In this document: piece by piece, positions 1-5,367 of the stretch
How the letters are laid out: every line of letters begins with the position of its first letter
Numbering within the stretch: position 1 is the stretch's first letter
Source of the DNA: Labilithrix luteola
GTDB taxonomy: Bacteria > Myxococcota_A > Polyangia > Polyangiales > Polyangiaceae
Direction: 5' to 3'
Assembly: GCA_026225435.1 (NCBI GenBank)
Contig: JAMFST010000467.1
Span: forward strand, 1 to 5,681
DNA: 5,681 bases
Program-made: the position numbers and the translations under genes
The notes under the pieces: model-generated
Told to the model about the DNA's origin: nothing
The model's database searches: none
The model's input: the letters and a program-made list of their open reading frames with translations, nothing else

Positions 1-355
1 CCGGGCGCTCCGACAGGGTGGTGATGACCGCGTCATGGTCGGACGACGACCACGAGATCGGCGCCGGCGTGGCGACGCCGTGGGCCGAGAGGTAGCGAAG
101 GAGCCGCGCCTCGCGCTCGGCGCCGGCGCGATCTTGCTCCTCGTAGAGGCGGACGAAGTAACGACGCGCCGCGCGGCTGTCGGCGGCGGGGCCGACCTCG
201 AGCCGGTAGTTGGAGTTGACGCTCCCGGCGGGCACGCCGCGCAGGCGCATCCCCGAACCATGCGAAGCGTCATCGGAGCCGTCTGACGCGAGGATCCCGG
301 CCTCTTTCAGCCGTGTCTGGAGCTCACGCGGGTCGATCGCGGTGAAGGTCGCCAC
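1..355 (-). CDS. thrB: Probable homoserine kinase (APH-fold ThrB type), N-terminal part, cut by the window's left edge
   Basis: Homoserine kinase phosphorylates L-homoserine with ATP, the step before threonine synthase, in the cytoplasm. I translated the minus strand from a GTG at 355-353 and got 118 open residues to the window edge. What I see: a glycine-loop-like motif GVPAGSVNSNYRLEV (about residues 40-54), then RYFVRLYEEQ (65-74), then a helix AEREARLLRYL (79-89) and GVATPAPI (93-100). This order is that of the N-lobe of aminoglycoside-phosphotransferase-fold kinases. The 'GS-V-N-S-N-Y' and 'RLYEEQ' wording is what I associate with the type II homoserine kinases rather than antibiotic kinases. 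A loose insert rich in Asp/Ser (24-34) precedes the core. The catalytic loop (HxDxxxxN) lies outside the window, so another APH-fold small-molecule kinase is possible. The gene is divergent from the gene at 475. Confidence 0.72.
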   Translation of the reverse strand, partial: MATFTAIDPRELQTRLKEAGILASDGSDDASHGSGMRLRGVPAGSVNSNYRLEVGPAADSRAARRYFVRLYEEQDRAGAEREARLLRYLSAHGVATPAPISWSSSDHDAVITTLSERP

Positions 356-474
356 GTTTGCGTATGTACTCCTTTGTGGACGGCGTTGCGCGTTTGCTGG
401 TAATGGCCGTCTCGTTCAGCGACTGCCGCACGTTCTCGAGTGAACGACGTGGCGAGTCCGGAGCAAGAAGGCGC
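356..474. other. Divergent intergenic region between thrB-like gene and the 475 gene
   Basis: These 119 bases must hold the 5' signals of both divergent genes. Apart from the minus-strand AAAGGAG I see no convincing sigma-70 promoter pair. On the plus strand TGGTAATGG (398-406) resembles an extended -10, but no good -35 stands 16-18 nt before it. No terminator or repeat is visible. Confidence 0.4.
369..375 (-). promoter_or_regulatory. Ribosome binding site upstream of the thrB-like GTG start
   Basis: On the minus strand AAAGGAG lies 13 nt before the GTG at 355-353. The match to the anti-Shine-Dalgarno is very good but the spacing is longer than the usual 5-9 nt. No ATG, GTG or TTG in the same frame lies closer to it, so I kept this GTG as start. 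Confidence 0.5.
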
Positions 475-1128
475 ATGGCAACAGCGAAAAAGGGGGCGAA
501 GAGCGACGCGAAGGCCACGAAGGCTGCCGCGGGCTCGAAGGAGAAGGACGCCAAGGCTGGCAAGGACGATGACAAGTCCAAGCGAAAGCTAGGTCTCCGC
601 GGCGCTGCACCGTGGGCCGCTCGCCACGCCGCCAAGCACGCGGCCGAAGCGCGTGCTCGGGCCGCCGAGCCGCCGCTTCCGGGCAGCGCGCGAGCGACCA
701 TCCGTACCCCCAGCGGGGCGGAGGACATCAAGGTCAAGATCGGGGAGCTGCACAACGCCCTCGTCCAGATCAAGTCGCACCGCAAGAACCTCGGCAAGGG
801 GTTCTACGACATCGGGCACATCCTCAAGGACATCCAGATCCGCAAGCTCTACGAGGCGAAGGGCTACGGCTCCTTCGAAGCGTTCCTCGAGCGCGAGATC
901 GACCTGGGCAAGGTCACGAGCCTCCGCCTGGTGAAGATCGTCACCACGTTCCTCAAGGACGCGGCGCTCGAGTACGGCATGGACCGCACGTTCAACGCGA
1001 TGGTCTCTCTCGAGACGATCGCCGAGGACAACCTGGGCGGCCAGCCGGCGAGCAAGACCAGCAGCAACAAGGTCCCGCCGCCGCCCCTGTCCTCGACCGC
1101 GCTGCCGATGAAGCCGCCGGGCCGCTGA
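475..1128 (+). CDS. Unrecognised protein: basic Lys/Ala-rich tail plus conserved-looking helical core
   Basis: I do not recognise a named family. From the ATG at 475 the protein has 217 residues. Residues 1-39 are low-complexity Lys/Ala/Asp/Gly with repeated AK and DK pairs, like the tails of bacterial histone-H1-like proteins. Residues 40-80 are Ala/Arg/Pro-rich, including a possible amphipathic stretch WAARHAAKHAAEARARAAE (47-65). Residues 83-180 are of normal complexity and predicted helical, with IGELHNALVQIK (89-100), LYEAKGYGSFEAFLEREI (125-142), GKVTSLRLVKIVTTFLKDA (145-163) and YGMDRTFNAMVSLE (167-180). The wording 'LYEAKGYGSFEAFLERE..L.K.TSLRL' resembles helix-turn-helix-like modules in myxobacterial and phage-type proteins, so DNA binding is plausible but inferred. 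The C-terminus is Ser/Pro-rich and disordered. The frame is open upstream to a TTG at 358 and an ATG at 364, but those would begin inside the divergent thrB leader. The 475 start has a modest AAGAAGG just upstream and begins exactly at the basic tail. Confidence 0.8.
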   Translation: MATAKKGAKSDAKATKAAAGSKEKDAKAGKDDDKSKRKLGLRGAAPWAARHAAKHAAEARARAAEPPLPGSARATIRTPSGAEDIKVKIGELHNALVQIKSHRKNLGKGFYDIGHILKDIQIRKLYEAKGYGSFEAFLEREIDLGKVTSLRLVKIVTTFLKDAALEYGMDRTFNAMVSLETIAEDNLGGQPASKTSSNKVPPPPLSSTALPMKPPGR

Positions 1129-1253
1129 GAGGCCGACGATAAGCCGCCGGTAAGGCCGCAAATCGTCGGTTGGGGATCGTCGCCGTACATAAGTACGGCT
1201 CCTCGCCCCGCCCTAGCTTTGCAGCCTTACCGACGCCTTCTCGCCGACCTCTC
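1127..1253. repeat. Imperfect 36-nt inverted repeat with 55-nt structured spacer at convergent gene ends
   Basis: Left arm 1127-1162 and right arm 1218-1253 are reverse complements at 30 of 36 positions. The best blocks are CGGTAAGGC (1148-1156) with GCCTTACCG (1224-1232), and GCAAA (1158-1162) with TTTGC (1218-1222). The spacer holds a perfect 7-bp hairpin GCCGTAC / GTACGGC (1182-1188, 1193-1199) with loop ATAA, enclosed by GGGG (1172-1175) and CCCC (1206-1209). The left arm begins within the stop codon of the plus-strand gene (1126-1128). The right arm encodes the last eight residues and stop of the minus-strand transporter. A competing pairing, CCGACGAT (1133-1140) with ATCGTCGG (1162-1169), would cross the long stem. 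All of this was read by eye and no folding was run. Confidence 0.85.
1127..1253 (-). ncRNA. Candidate structured RNA element (or 3' UTR structure of the transporter mRNA), unproven
   Basis: If transcribed from the minus strand, four of the six mismatched arm positions become G.U pairs, leaving 34 of 36 paired. On the plus strand the same four are C.A mismatches. The 6-by-6 internal loop (1200-1205 against 1176-1181) reads CGAGGA opposite GACGAU on the minus strand, giving G.A, A.G, G-C, G.A, A.G between the GGGG/CCCC helix and the apical hairpin. On the plus strand the same loop is mostly pyrimidine-pyrimidine. Both asymmetries favour minus-strand RNA. Against it, no U-tract or own promoter is visible on that strand, and it may simply be the 3' end of the transporter mRNA. 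I match it to no known RNA family. Confidence 0.35.
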
Positions 1254-2219
1254 GATCCTCGATGTTGCTGACGCGGTTCCTTCCTCGGAAGGGACCGCGT
1301 TTTTCGTTTCGGCGGGCTGGGCGCCGGATTCGACGAGCTGCAAGGCGACGGCGAAGGCGCAGGCGGTCGCCGCCAGGACCAGGCGCAGGTCGACGACCGC
1401 CTGGCCGGCGATGACCCCGGTGACGGCGCCAGCCAGCGGGGCGATGGCGAAGAGCGAGGCGGCCCGGGCGGCGCCGATGCGGCGCTGGGCGAGCAGGTAA
1501 CACTGCAGGCTGACGCCGTAGCCGAGCGCGCCGAGCAGGGCCAGCGGCACCAGAGCGCGCAGCGGCGGGAACGACTCGCCGACCACCAGCCCGAGGAGCG
1601 CCGAGACGACCGCGCCGATCGCCGACTTGCGGGCCACGATGGAGCGCGGATCGTACGAGGAGAGCGGCCGCATGACCGCGCTGTCGGTCGCCCAGGCGAG
1701 CGCCGCACAGATGACCGCTGCCAGACCGAGGGTGGAGGCGGGACCGAGGGGAAACGCGGGTGAAGCGGCGGAATCGGCCAGGCCGGAGACCTGGGCCGGA
1801 AGCGCCAGCAGCGTCGTCGAGGCGAGCATGGCGGTGACGGCGGCGCCCATGCGCAGCCCGATCGGCTCGCGGAAGAGGAGCCGCGCGAGGAGCACGGTGA
1901 AGGGCATCTCCACACCGAGAGCGAGCGACGCGCGCGCACCGTCGGTTCGGCCGAGCCCCCAGACCAGCAGCGCCGGAGCGACCACGCCGCCAAGCAGCGC
2001 CACCGCGACGAGGCGCACCATGTCCCGCCGCGGGATGGCGATCGGCCGCGACGGTCGCCGCGCCGCGCAGAACAAGGCGGCGCCGCCGTAGAGGAGCGCG
2101 CTGGTCCCAAATGTACCGACCCCGGCCCCCAGCTGGTGCACGAACGGCGTCGTCACGCCGAAGGTGGCCCCCGCCAGCAGCGCGAACAAGCCGCCAACGA
2201 GCGTGGTGCGGGCCCTCAC
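1227..2219 (-). CDS. EamA/DMT-superfamily transporter
   Basis: This 330-residue protein is very hydrophobic through residue 297 and fits the ten-helix, two-EamA-repeat plan of drug/metabolite transporters in the inner membrane. The substrate cannot be read from sequence. Repeat 1 (about 6-140) has the family signature around EMPFTVLLARLLFREPIG (104-121). Repeat 2 (about 160-297) has ARAASLFAIAPLAGAVTGVI (251-270). The usual acidic residue after the helix in 'LGE' of repeat 2 is replaced here (AGQAVVD). The last 33 residues are hydrophilic, end in SARRRR, and are encoded by DNA that also forms a plus-strand terminator and one inverted-repeat arm, so the tail may be a late read-through extension. 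The start is GTG at 2219-2217, the first possible start after an in-frame upstream stop. It lies 10 nt after the kinase stop, so the two are probably cotranscribed and coupled. Confidence 0.85.
   Translation of the reverse strand: MRARTTLVGGLFALLAGATFGVTTPFVHQLGAGVGTFGTSALLYGGAALFCAARRPSRPIAIPRRDMVRLVAVALLGGVVAPALLVWGLGRTDGARASLALGVEMPFTVLLARLLFREPIGLRMGAAVTAMLASTTLLALPAQVSGLADSAASPAFPLGPASTLGLAAVICAALAWATDSAVMRPLSSYDPRSIVARKSAIGAVVSALLGLVVGESFPPLRALVPLALLGALGYGVSLQCYLLAQRRIGAARAASLFAIAPLAGAVTGVIAGQAVVDLRLVLAATACAFAVALQLVESGAQPAETKNAVPSEEGTASATSRIERSARRRR
1271..1304 (+). terminator. Strong Rho-independent terminator, plus strand
   Basis: ACGCGGTTCCTTCC (1271-1284) pairs with GGAAGGGACCGCGT (1287-1300). 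This gives up to 14 bp with one T.G wobble; the innermost pairs probably open to form the loop. A run of five T (1300-1304) follows. The wobble is favourable only as plus-strand RNA, and the minus-strand reading lacks a T-run after the hairpin. It lies 142 nt past the stop of the gene ending at 1128 and inside the convergent transporter's reading frame, so plus transcripts would be antisense to the transporter's 3' end. Confidence 0.88.
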
Positions 2220-2220
2220 G

Positions 2221-2225
2221 CCTCC
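2221..2225 (-). promoter_or_regulatory. GGAGG just before the transporter start (unusual 1-nt spacing)
   Basis: On the minus strand GGAGG sits one base before the GTG start at 2219, too close for ordinary initiation. The kinase stop (TAG, 2232-2230) is only 10 nt from that GTG, so termination-reinitiation by ribosomes leaving the kinase gene is a natural explanation. The next in-frame start (TTG, residue 11) would cut into the first membrane helix. Confidence 0.4.
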
Positions 2226-2229
2226 ATGT

Positions 2230-3756
2230 CTATCGTCCGCTGGGGATCCTCACGCGGACTTTCGTTCCCCTCCCCCGCTCGCTCTCGATCGCCACGTCCC
2301 CCGCGTGGCTGTCGACGATCTTGCGGACGATGGACAGCCCGAGCCCGGTGCCCGCCTCCTTGGTGGTGAAGAACGGGTCGAACAGGCTGGGGAAGATCTC
2401 GGCGGCGATCCCCGGGCCGGTGTCCTCCAGCTCCACGGTGACGTGGGTGTCGTCCCCCTTCACCCGCGCGGTCAGCGTGCCGCCGTCCTTCATCGCCTCG
2501 AGCGCGTTGACCACCAGGTTGATGACCACCTGTTTCAGCTTCTCCTGGTCGCCGATGGCCACGCAGCCGTCCTCGGCCACGTCGCGCACGAGCGTGACAC
2601 CGCGCATGCGCGCCGAGTCGCGCTCCAGATCGAGCACGTCGTCGACCAGCTTGCCGACGTGCACCGGCTCCTTGGCGATGCCCCGCGGGCGGGCCAGCTC
2701 GAGGAACTCGGTGAGCAGGCGGTTCAGGCGACCGATCTCGTCGCCGACGATCTTGGTGCGCCCCTGCAGCTGCGAGCGGGTCGCCTCGTCGACGTCGATG
2801 CGCCCGATCTGCCGGTCGAGCAGGTGCAGCTGGAGGACCGCGGCGTTGAGCGGGTTGCGGATCTCGTGCGCCAGGTTCAACGCCAGCGCGCCCATGGCCG
2901 AGAGCGCCTCGGCGTCGGCGGCGCGCTTCTCGAGAGCGCGCCGCTCGGTGACGTCGATGCCGATCATGTAGACGATCGGCGGCCCCTGCTCTTCTTGAGC
3001 GCGGGACAGGTGCCAGCGGACGCGGCGCCGGGCGAGCGGCTGCTCCGGCGACCCCTCGACGAAGTCCGCCTCCACCTCGCGCGTGCGGTCCGAGGTCTCC
3101 GCCTGGAGGATCGCCTCGCGCATGCGCGGCCGCTCCTCCGCCGGGATCCAGCTGGCGAGGAAATCGCGACCGAGCGCGTCGTCCGGATCGACCCCGGCGA
3201 GGTTGGCCGCCTTGCGGTTGAACAGCTGCACGTGCTGATCGGCGTCGAGCGCCACCACGAGCACGTCGGTCAGCTCGACGACCGAGCGGTAGCGTCGCTC
3301 GAGCACCTCGCGGCCGCGGGTCAGGTGCACCTTGGTGAGCGCCTGGTCGACCGTCGAGATCAGCTCCTCCGGGCGGAACGACTTGGAGACGAAGGCGAAG
3401 GCGCCCGAACGAAGCGCACCGATGGCCGCGTCGACGCTGGCGTACCCGGTGATGAGCACCACCTCGCGCGGGCGCGGTGAGGCGCGCAGGGGGACGATGA
3501 GATCGACGCCGCTCACGTCCGGCAGCTTGACGTCGACGATGGCGACGTCGAACCCCTCCTCGTCGGCGAGCCGCAGCGCGTCCTTGCCGCACGACGCGGT
3601 GTGCACCTCGTAGCGGGGCGCCCCCTGGTTGGTGACGCTCTCGAGCACCCCCTTGAGGGCGCCGACCAGCTCGGGATTGTCATCGACGATGAGCACCCGC
3701 CCGAAGACGGTGCTGCGCGTGGAGCGGCTGGAGGTGGTGGGGGGGACTGCGGACAC
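2230..3756 (-). CDS. Receiver-PAS-histidine kinase (N-terminal receiver, NtrB/AtoS-like kinase core)
   Basis: A 508-residue cytoplasmic signalling protein with no membrane segment. Residues 20-140 form a response-regulator receiver: acidic pair D25/D26, phosphoacceptor D75 in VAIVDVKLPD, T103 in LITGYAS, and K125 in FVSKSF. Residues about 155-275 form a PAS sensor ending in the usual IDVTERRALE linker (267-276). The HisKA domain has its H-box at LAHEIRNPLNA (295-305, H297). The HATPase domain shows the N-box NLVVNALEAM (413-422), G1 DTGPGIA (445-451), F-box LFDPFFTTKE (458-467) and G2 GTGLGLSI (469-476). All catalytic motifs look intact. Such receiver-first kinases likely receive phosphate from another kinase and tune their own activity. 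No partner regulator is encoded here. The GTG start has AAGGA on the minus strand 4 nt upstream (3761-3765). The gene lies 51 nt after gatB and 10 nt before the transporter. Confidence 0.93.
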   Translation of the reverse strand: MSAVPPTTSSRSTRSTVFGRVLIVDDNPELVGALKGVLESVTNQGAPRYEVHTASCGKDALRLADEEGFDVAIVDVKLPDVSGVDLIVPLRASPRPREVVLITGYASVDAAIGALRSGAFAFVSKSFRPEELISTVDQALTKVHLTRGREVLERRYRSVVELTDVLVVALDADQHVQLFNRKAANLAGVDPDDALGRDFLASWIPAEERPRMREAILQAETSDRTREVEADFVEGSPEQPLARRRVRWHLSRAQEEQGPPIVYMIGIDVTERRALEKRAADAEALSAMGALALNLAHEIRNPLNAAVLQLHLLDRQIGRIDVDEATRSQLQGRTKIVGDEIGRLNRLLTEFLELARPRGIAKEPVHVGKLVDDVLDLERDSARMRGVTLVRDVAEDGCVAIGDQEKLKQVVINLVVNALEAMKDGGTLTARVKGDDTHVTVELEDTGPGIAAEIFPSLFDPFFTTKEAGTGLGLSIVRKIVDSHAGDVAIESERGRGTKVRVRIPSGR

Positions 3757-3760
3757 GGGT

Positions 3761-3765
3761 TCCTT
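3761..3765 (-). promoter_or_regulatory. Ribosome binding site of the receiver-histidine kinase
   Basis: AAGGA on the minus strand lies 4 nt before the GTG at 3756-3754. It supports this non-ATG start, which puts the receiver's first strand (VLIVDD) at residue 21, as usual for the domain. Confidence 0.6.
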
Positions 3766-3807
3766 GTAGGGCGCGCAGAGCCGTCGCCAAGTGCCGAGGT
3801 GAAGCCG

Positions 3808-5241
3808 TCAGGTGACCAGGCCGAGCACCTTGTCGACCGCGTCGTTCACCGCCTGCGGGTTGGCGCTCCCCTTGGTCTCCTTCATCACCTGCCCGACGAA
3901 GAAGCCCTTCAAGTTGGTCTTGCCGGCGCGCAGCCCCTCGACCTGCTTCGGGTTGGCAGCGGCGATGCGCTCGACGATGGCCTCGATCTGCGCCACGTCG
4001 GTCACCTGCGTCATGCCGCGCTCGGCGACCAGCTCCGACGGCAGGCGGTCGGTCTTGACGATGGCGGCGTAGACCTCCTTGGCCTGCTTGCCGCTGATCT
4101 TCTTGCTGTCGACCAGCGTGAGCAGCTCGGCGACCTGCGCGGCGCTGACAGGGAGCTCGGCGGTGAGCCCGTGGGTGGTCACGTCGCGCAGCACCTCGGC
4201 CTGGACGAAGTTCGCCACCTTGACCGCGTCGCCGTGACGGAGCGCCGCCTCCTCGAAGAAGCCGGCCACGCGCGGGTGCTGGGTGAGCACCTCGGCCGCA
4301 TAGGGCGTGAGCTTCAGATCGTGGACGAAGCGGTGCCGCTTCGCCTTGGGGAGCTCCGGAGTCTCCGCCTTCACCTTCTCGATGAACTGGTCCTCGAGGA
4401 GCAGCGGCGGCAGATCCGGCTCGGGGAAGGAGCGGTAGTCCTGCGCGTCGGACTTGCTGCGCAGCGAGTACGTCTTGCCGCTCTTCTCGTCCCAGCCGCG
4501 CGTCTCCTGGGTGATGGTGCCGCCAGCGATGATCACCTGCTCCTGCCGCTCGATCTCGTAGTCGATGGCCTTCTGCACGAACTTGAAGGAGTTGATGTTC
4601 TTCAGCTCGCAGCGGGTGCCCAGCTTCGCCTGTCCTTTTGGACGGATGGACACGTTGGCGTCGCAGCGGAAGGAGCCCTCTTCGAGGTTGCCGTCATTGA
4701 CGCCGAGGAAGACGAGGATCTCGCGCAAGGTGCGCAGGTACTCGGCCGCCTCGGCGGCGCTGCGCAGATCCGGCTCACCGACGATCTCGACCAGCGGGGT
4801 GCCGGAGCGGTTGAGATCGACGATGGAGTCCTCGCCGCGGTCGTGCATGTTCTTGCCGGCGTCCTCCTCCATGTGGACGCGGGTGATGCCGATGCGGCGC
4901 GTCTCGCCGTCGACCTCGATGTCGAGGTGCCCCGTGCCGCTGAAGGCCTCGTCGAACTGGCTGATCTGGTAGCCCTTGGGCAGATCCGGGTAGAAGTAGT
5001 TCTTCCGCGCGAAGCGGCTGTGCGCGTTCAGCGAGCAGGACAGGCCGAGGGCGGTGCGTACAGCGAGCTCGACGGCGTGCCCGTTGAGGACCGGCAGCGC
5101 GCCGGGCAAGCCGAGGCAGACGGGGCACACCTGGGTGTTGGGCGGCGCGCCGAACTGGGTGCTGCAGCCGCAGAAGGCCTTGGTCCGCGTGGAAAGCTGG
5201 GCGTGGACCTCCAGGCCGATGACCGGTTCGAAGTCGCTCAT
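3808..5241 (-). CDS. gatB: Aspartyl/glutamyl-tRNA(Asn/Gln) amidotransferase subunit B
   Basis: GatB, with GatA and GatC, converts Glu-tRNA(Gln) and/or Asp-tRNA(Asn) to the amidated forms using ammonia channelled from GatA. GatB holds the tRNA and the kinase-like site that activates the misacylated residue. The 477-residue length is normal for the family. Visible signatures: FEPVIGLEVHAQL at the N-terminus, a zinc site CGC...CPVC (C24, C26, C39, C42), RKNYFYPDLPKGYQISQ (79-95), HMEEDAGK (123-130), DLNRSGTPLVEIV (142-154), EEGSFRCDANVS (187-198) and KNINSF (214-219). The C-terminal tail has the YqeY-like tRNA-binding region with GKTNLKGFFVGQVM. I chose the ATG at 5241-5239 because it begins with the family's MSDFEPVIGLEVH. 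The frame is open upstream to a TTG at 5280, adding 13 Arg-rich residues. Neither start has a clear ribosome binding site. gatA and gatC are not adjacent. Confidence 0.97.
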   Translation of the reverse strand: MSDFEPVIGLEVHAQLSTRTKAFCGCSTQFGAPPNTQVCPVCLGLPGALPVLNGHAVELAVRTALGLSCSLNAHSRFARKNYFYPDLPKGYQISQFDEAFSGTGHLDIEVDGETRRIGITRVHMEEDAGKNMHDRGEDSIVDLNRSGTPLVEIVGEPDLRSAAEAAEYLRTLREILVFLGVNDGNLEEGSFRCDANVSIRPKGQAKLGTRCELKNINSFKFVQKAIDYEIERQEQVIIAGGTITQETRGWDEKSGKTYSLRSKSDAQDYRSFPEPDLPPLLLEDQFIEKVKAETPELPKAKRHRFVHDLKLTPYAAEVLTQHPRVAGFFEEAALRHGDAVKVANFVQAEVLRDVTTHGLTAELPVSAAQVAELLTLVDSKKISGKQAKEVYAAIVKTDRLPSELVAERGMTQVTDVAQIEAIVERIAAANPKQVEGLRAGKTNLKGFFVGQVMKETKGSANPQAVNDAVDKVLGLVT

Positions 5242-5262
5242 GACGCGGCCGATCGTCGCGTC
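5242..5262 (-). promoter_or_regulatory. Small inverted repeat directly before the gatB start codon
   Basis: GACGCG (5242-5247) and CGCGTC (5257-5262) are perfect 6-nt reverse complements with a 9-nt loop, ending at the base next to the gatB ATG. No Shine-Dalgarno is visible here, so the hairpin would occupy the place where one normally lies. In DNA this rich in GC such a short repeat may be chance. Confidence 0.3.
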
Positions 5263-5367
5263 TCGAGCGCGGCGCCGCAAGCGGATAGCCGGGGAGTCGC
5301 GACATCACCGGTTCGTTGCGCAGAAAGTGGGCCAAGATTCGGGGCTCATGGCACTTTCCAGACCCTC
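5242..5367. other. Divergent intergenic region between gatB and the ftsB-like gene
   Basis: This stretch of about 126 bases should hold 5' signals for both genes. Besides the hairpin abutting gatB and an 8-nt palindrome GTCGCGAC (5296-5303) I see no convincing promoter. TTCGTT (5312-5317) and AAGATT (5334-5339) are 16 nt apart on the plus strand and are only a weak -35/-10 candidate for the ftsB-like gene. Confidence 0.35.

Noticed and set aside
358..474. N-terminal extension of the 475 gene from TTG 358 or ATG 364
   Set aside because: It would start within the divergent thrB leader, has no ribosome binding site, and adds residues unlike the basic tail that begins cleanly at 475.
589..1161. 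Two frames starting with similar peptides (minus from 1161, plus from 1219), MRPYRRLIVGLS versus MQPYRRLLADLS
   Set aside because: The likeness is produced by the inverted-repeat arms read outward from the spacer. Both frames continue as low-complexity shadows of real genes, so this is evidence for the repeat and not for paired genes.
1127..1253. Retron msr-msd region or integron attC site
   Set aside because: Inverted repeats and myxobacterial flavour raised the idea. No reverse transcriptase or integrase lies in the window, and the typical msDNA layout is not present.
1163..1253. Cyclic-di-GMP (GEMM) riboswitch suggested by GCAAAGCTAGGG on the minus strand
   Set aside because: Only that short string resembles the class. 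The upstream half and the tetraloop-receptor arrangement are absent, and no gene start lies downstream on that strand.
1129..1270. tRNA or other known small RNA before the plus-strand terminator
   Set aside because: No T-loop GTTCRA motif, no cloverleaf, and no conserved 4.5S, 6S or tmRNA signature is visible on either strand.
992..2110. 372-residue minus-strand frame over the transporter
   Set aside because: Off-frame reading of the transporter (Arg/Pro/Ser-rich), whose own frame gives clear membrane helices.
2216..2227. Three-codon leader ATG-GAG-GCG-TGA overlapping the transporter's GTG
   Set aside because: It has no ribosome binding site of its own, and the overlap is easily chance.
2164..3480. 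438-residue open frame on the plus strand opposite the histidine kinase
   Set aside because: It is an antisense shadow of a kinase whose every catalytic motif is intact. The translation is His/Arg/Val/Asp-rich without domains, as expected from GC-rich antisense frames.
2216..3592. 458-residue minus-strand frame overlapping the kinase
   Set aside because: It is the kinase gene read in another frame: Arg/Gly/Ala-rich with no recognisable domain.
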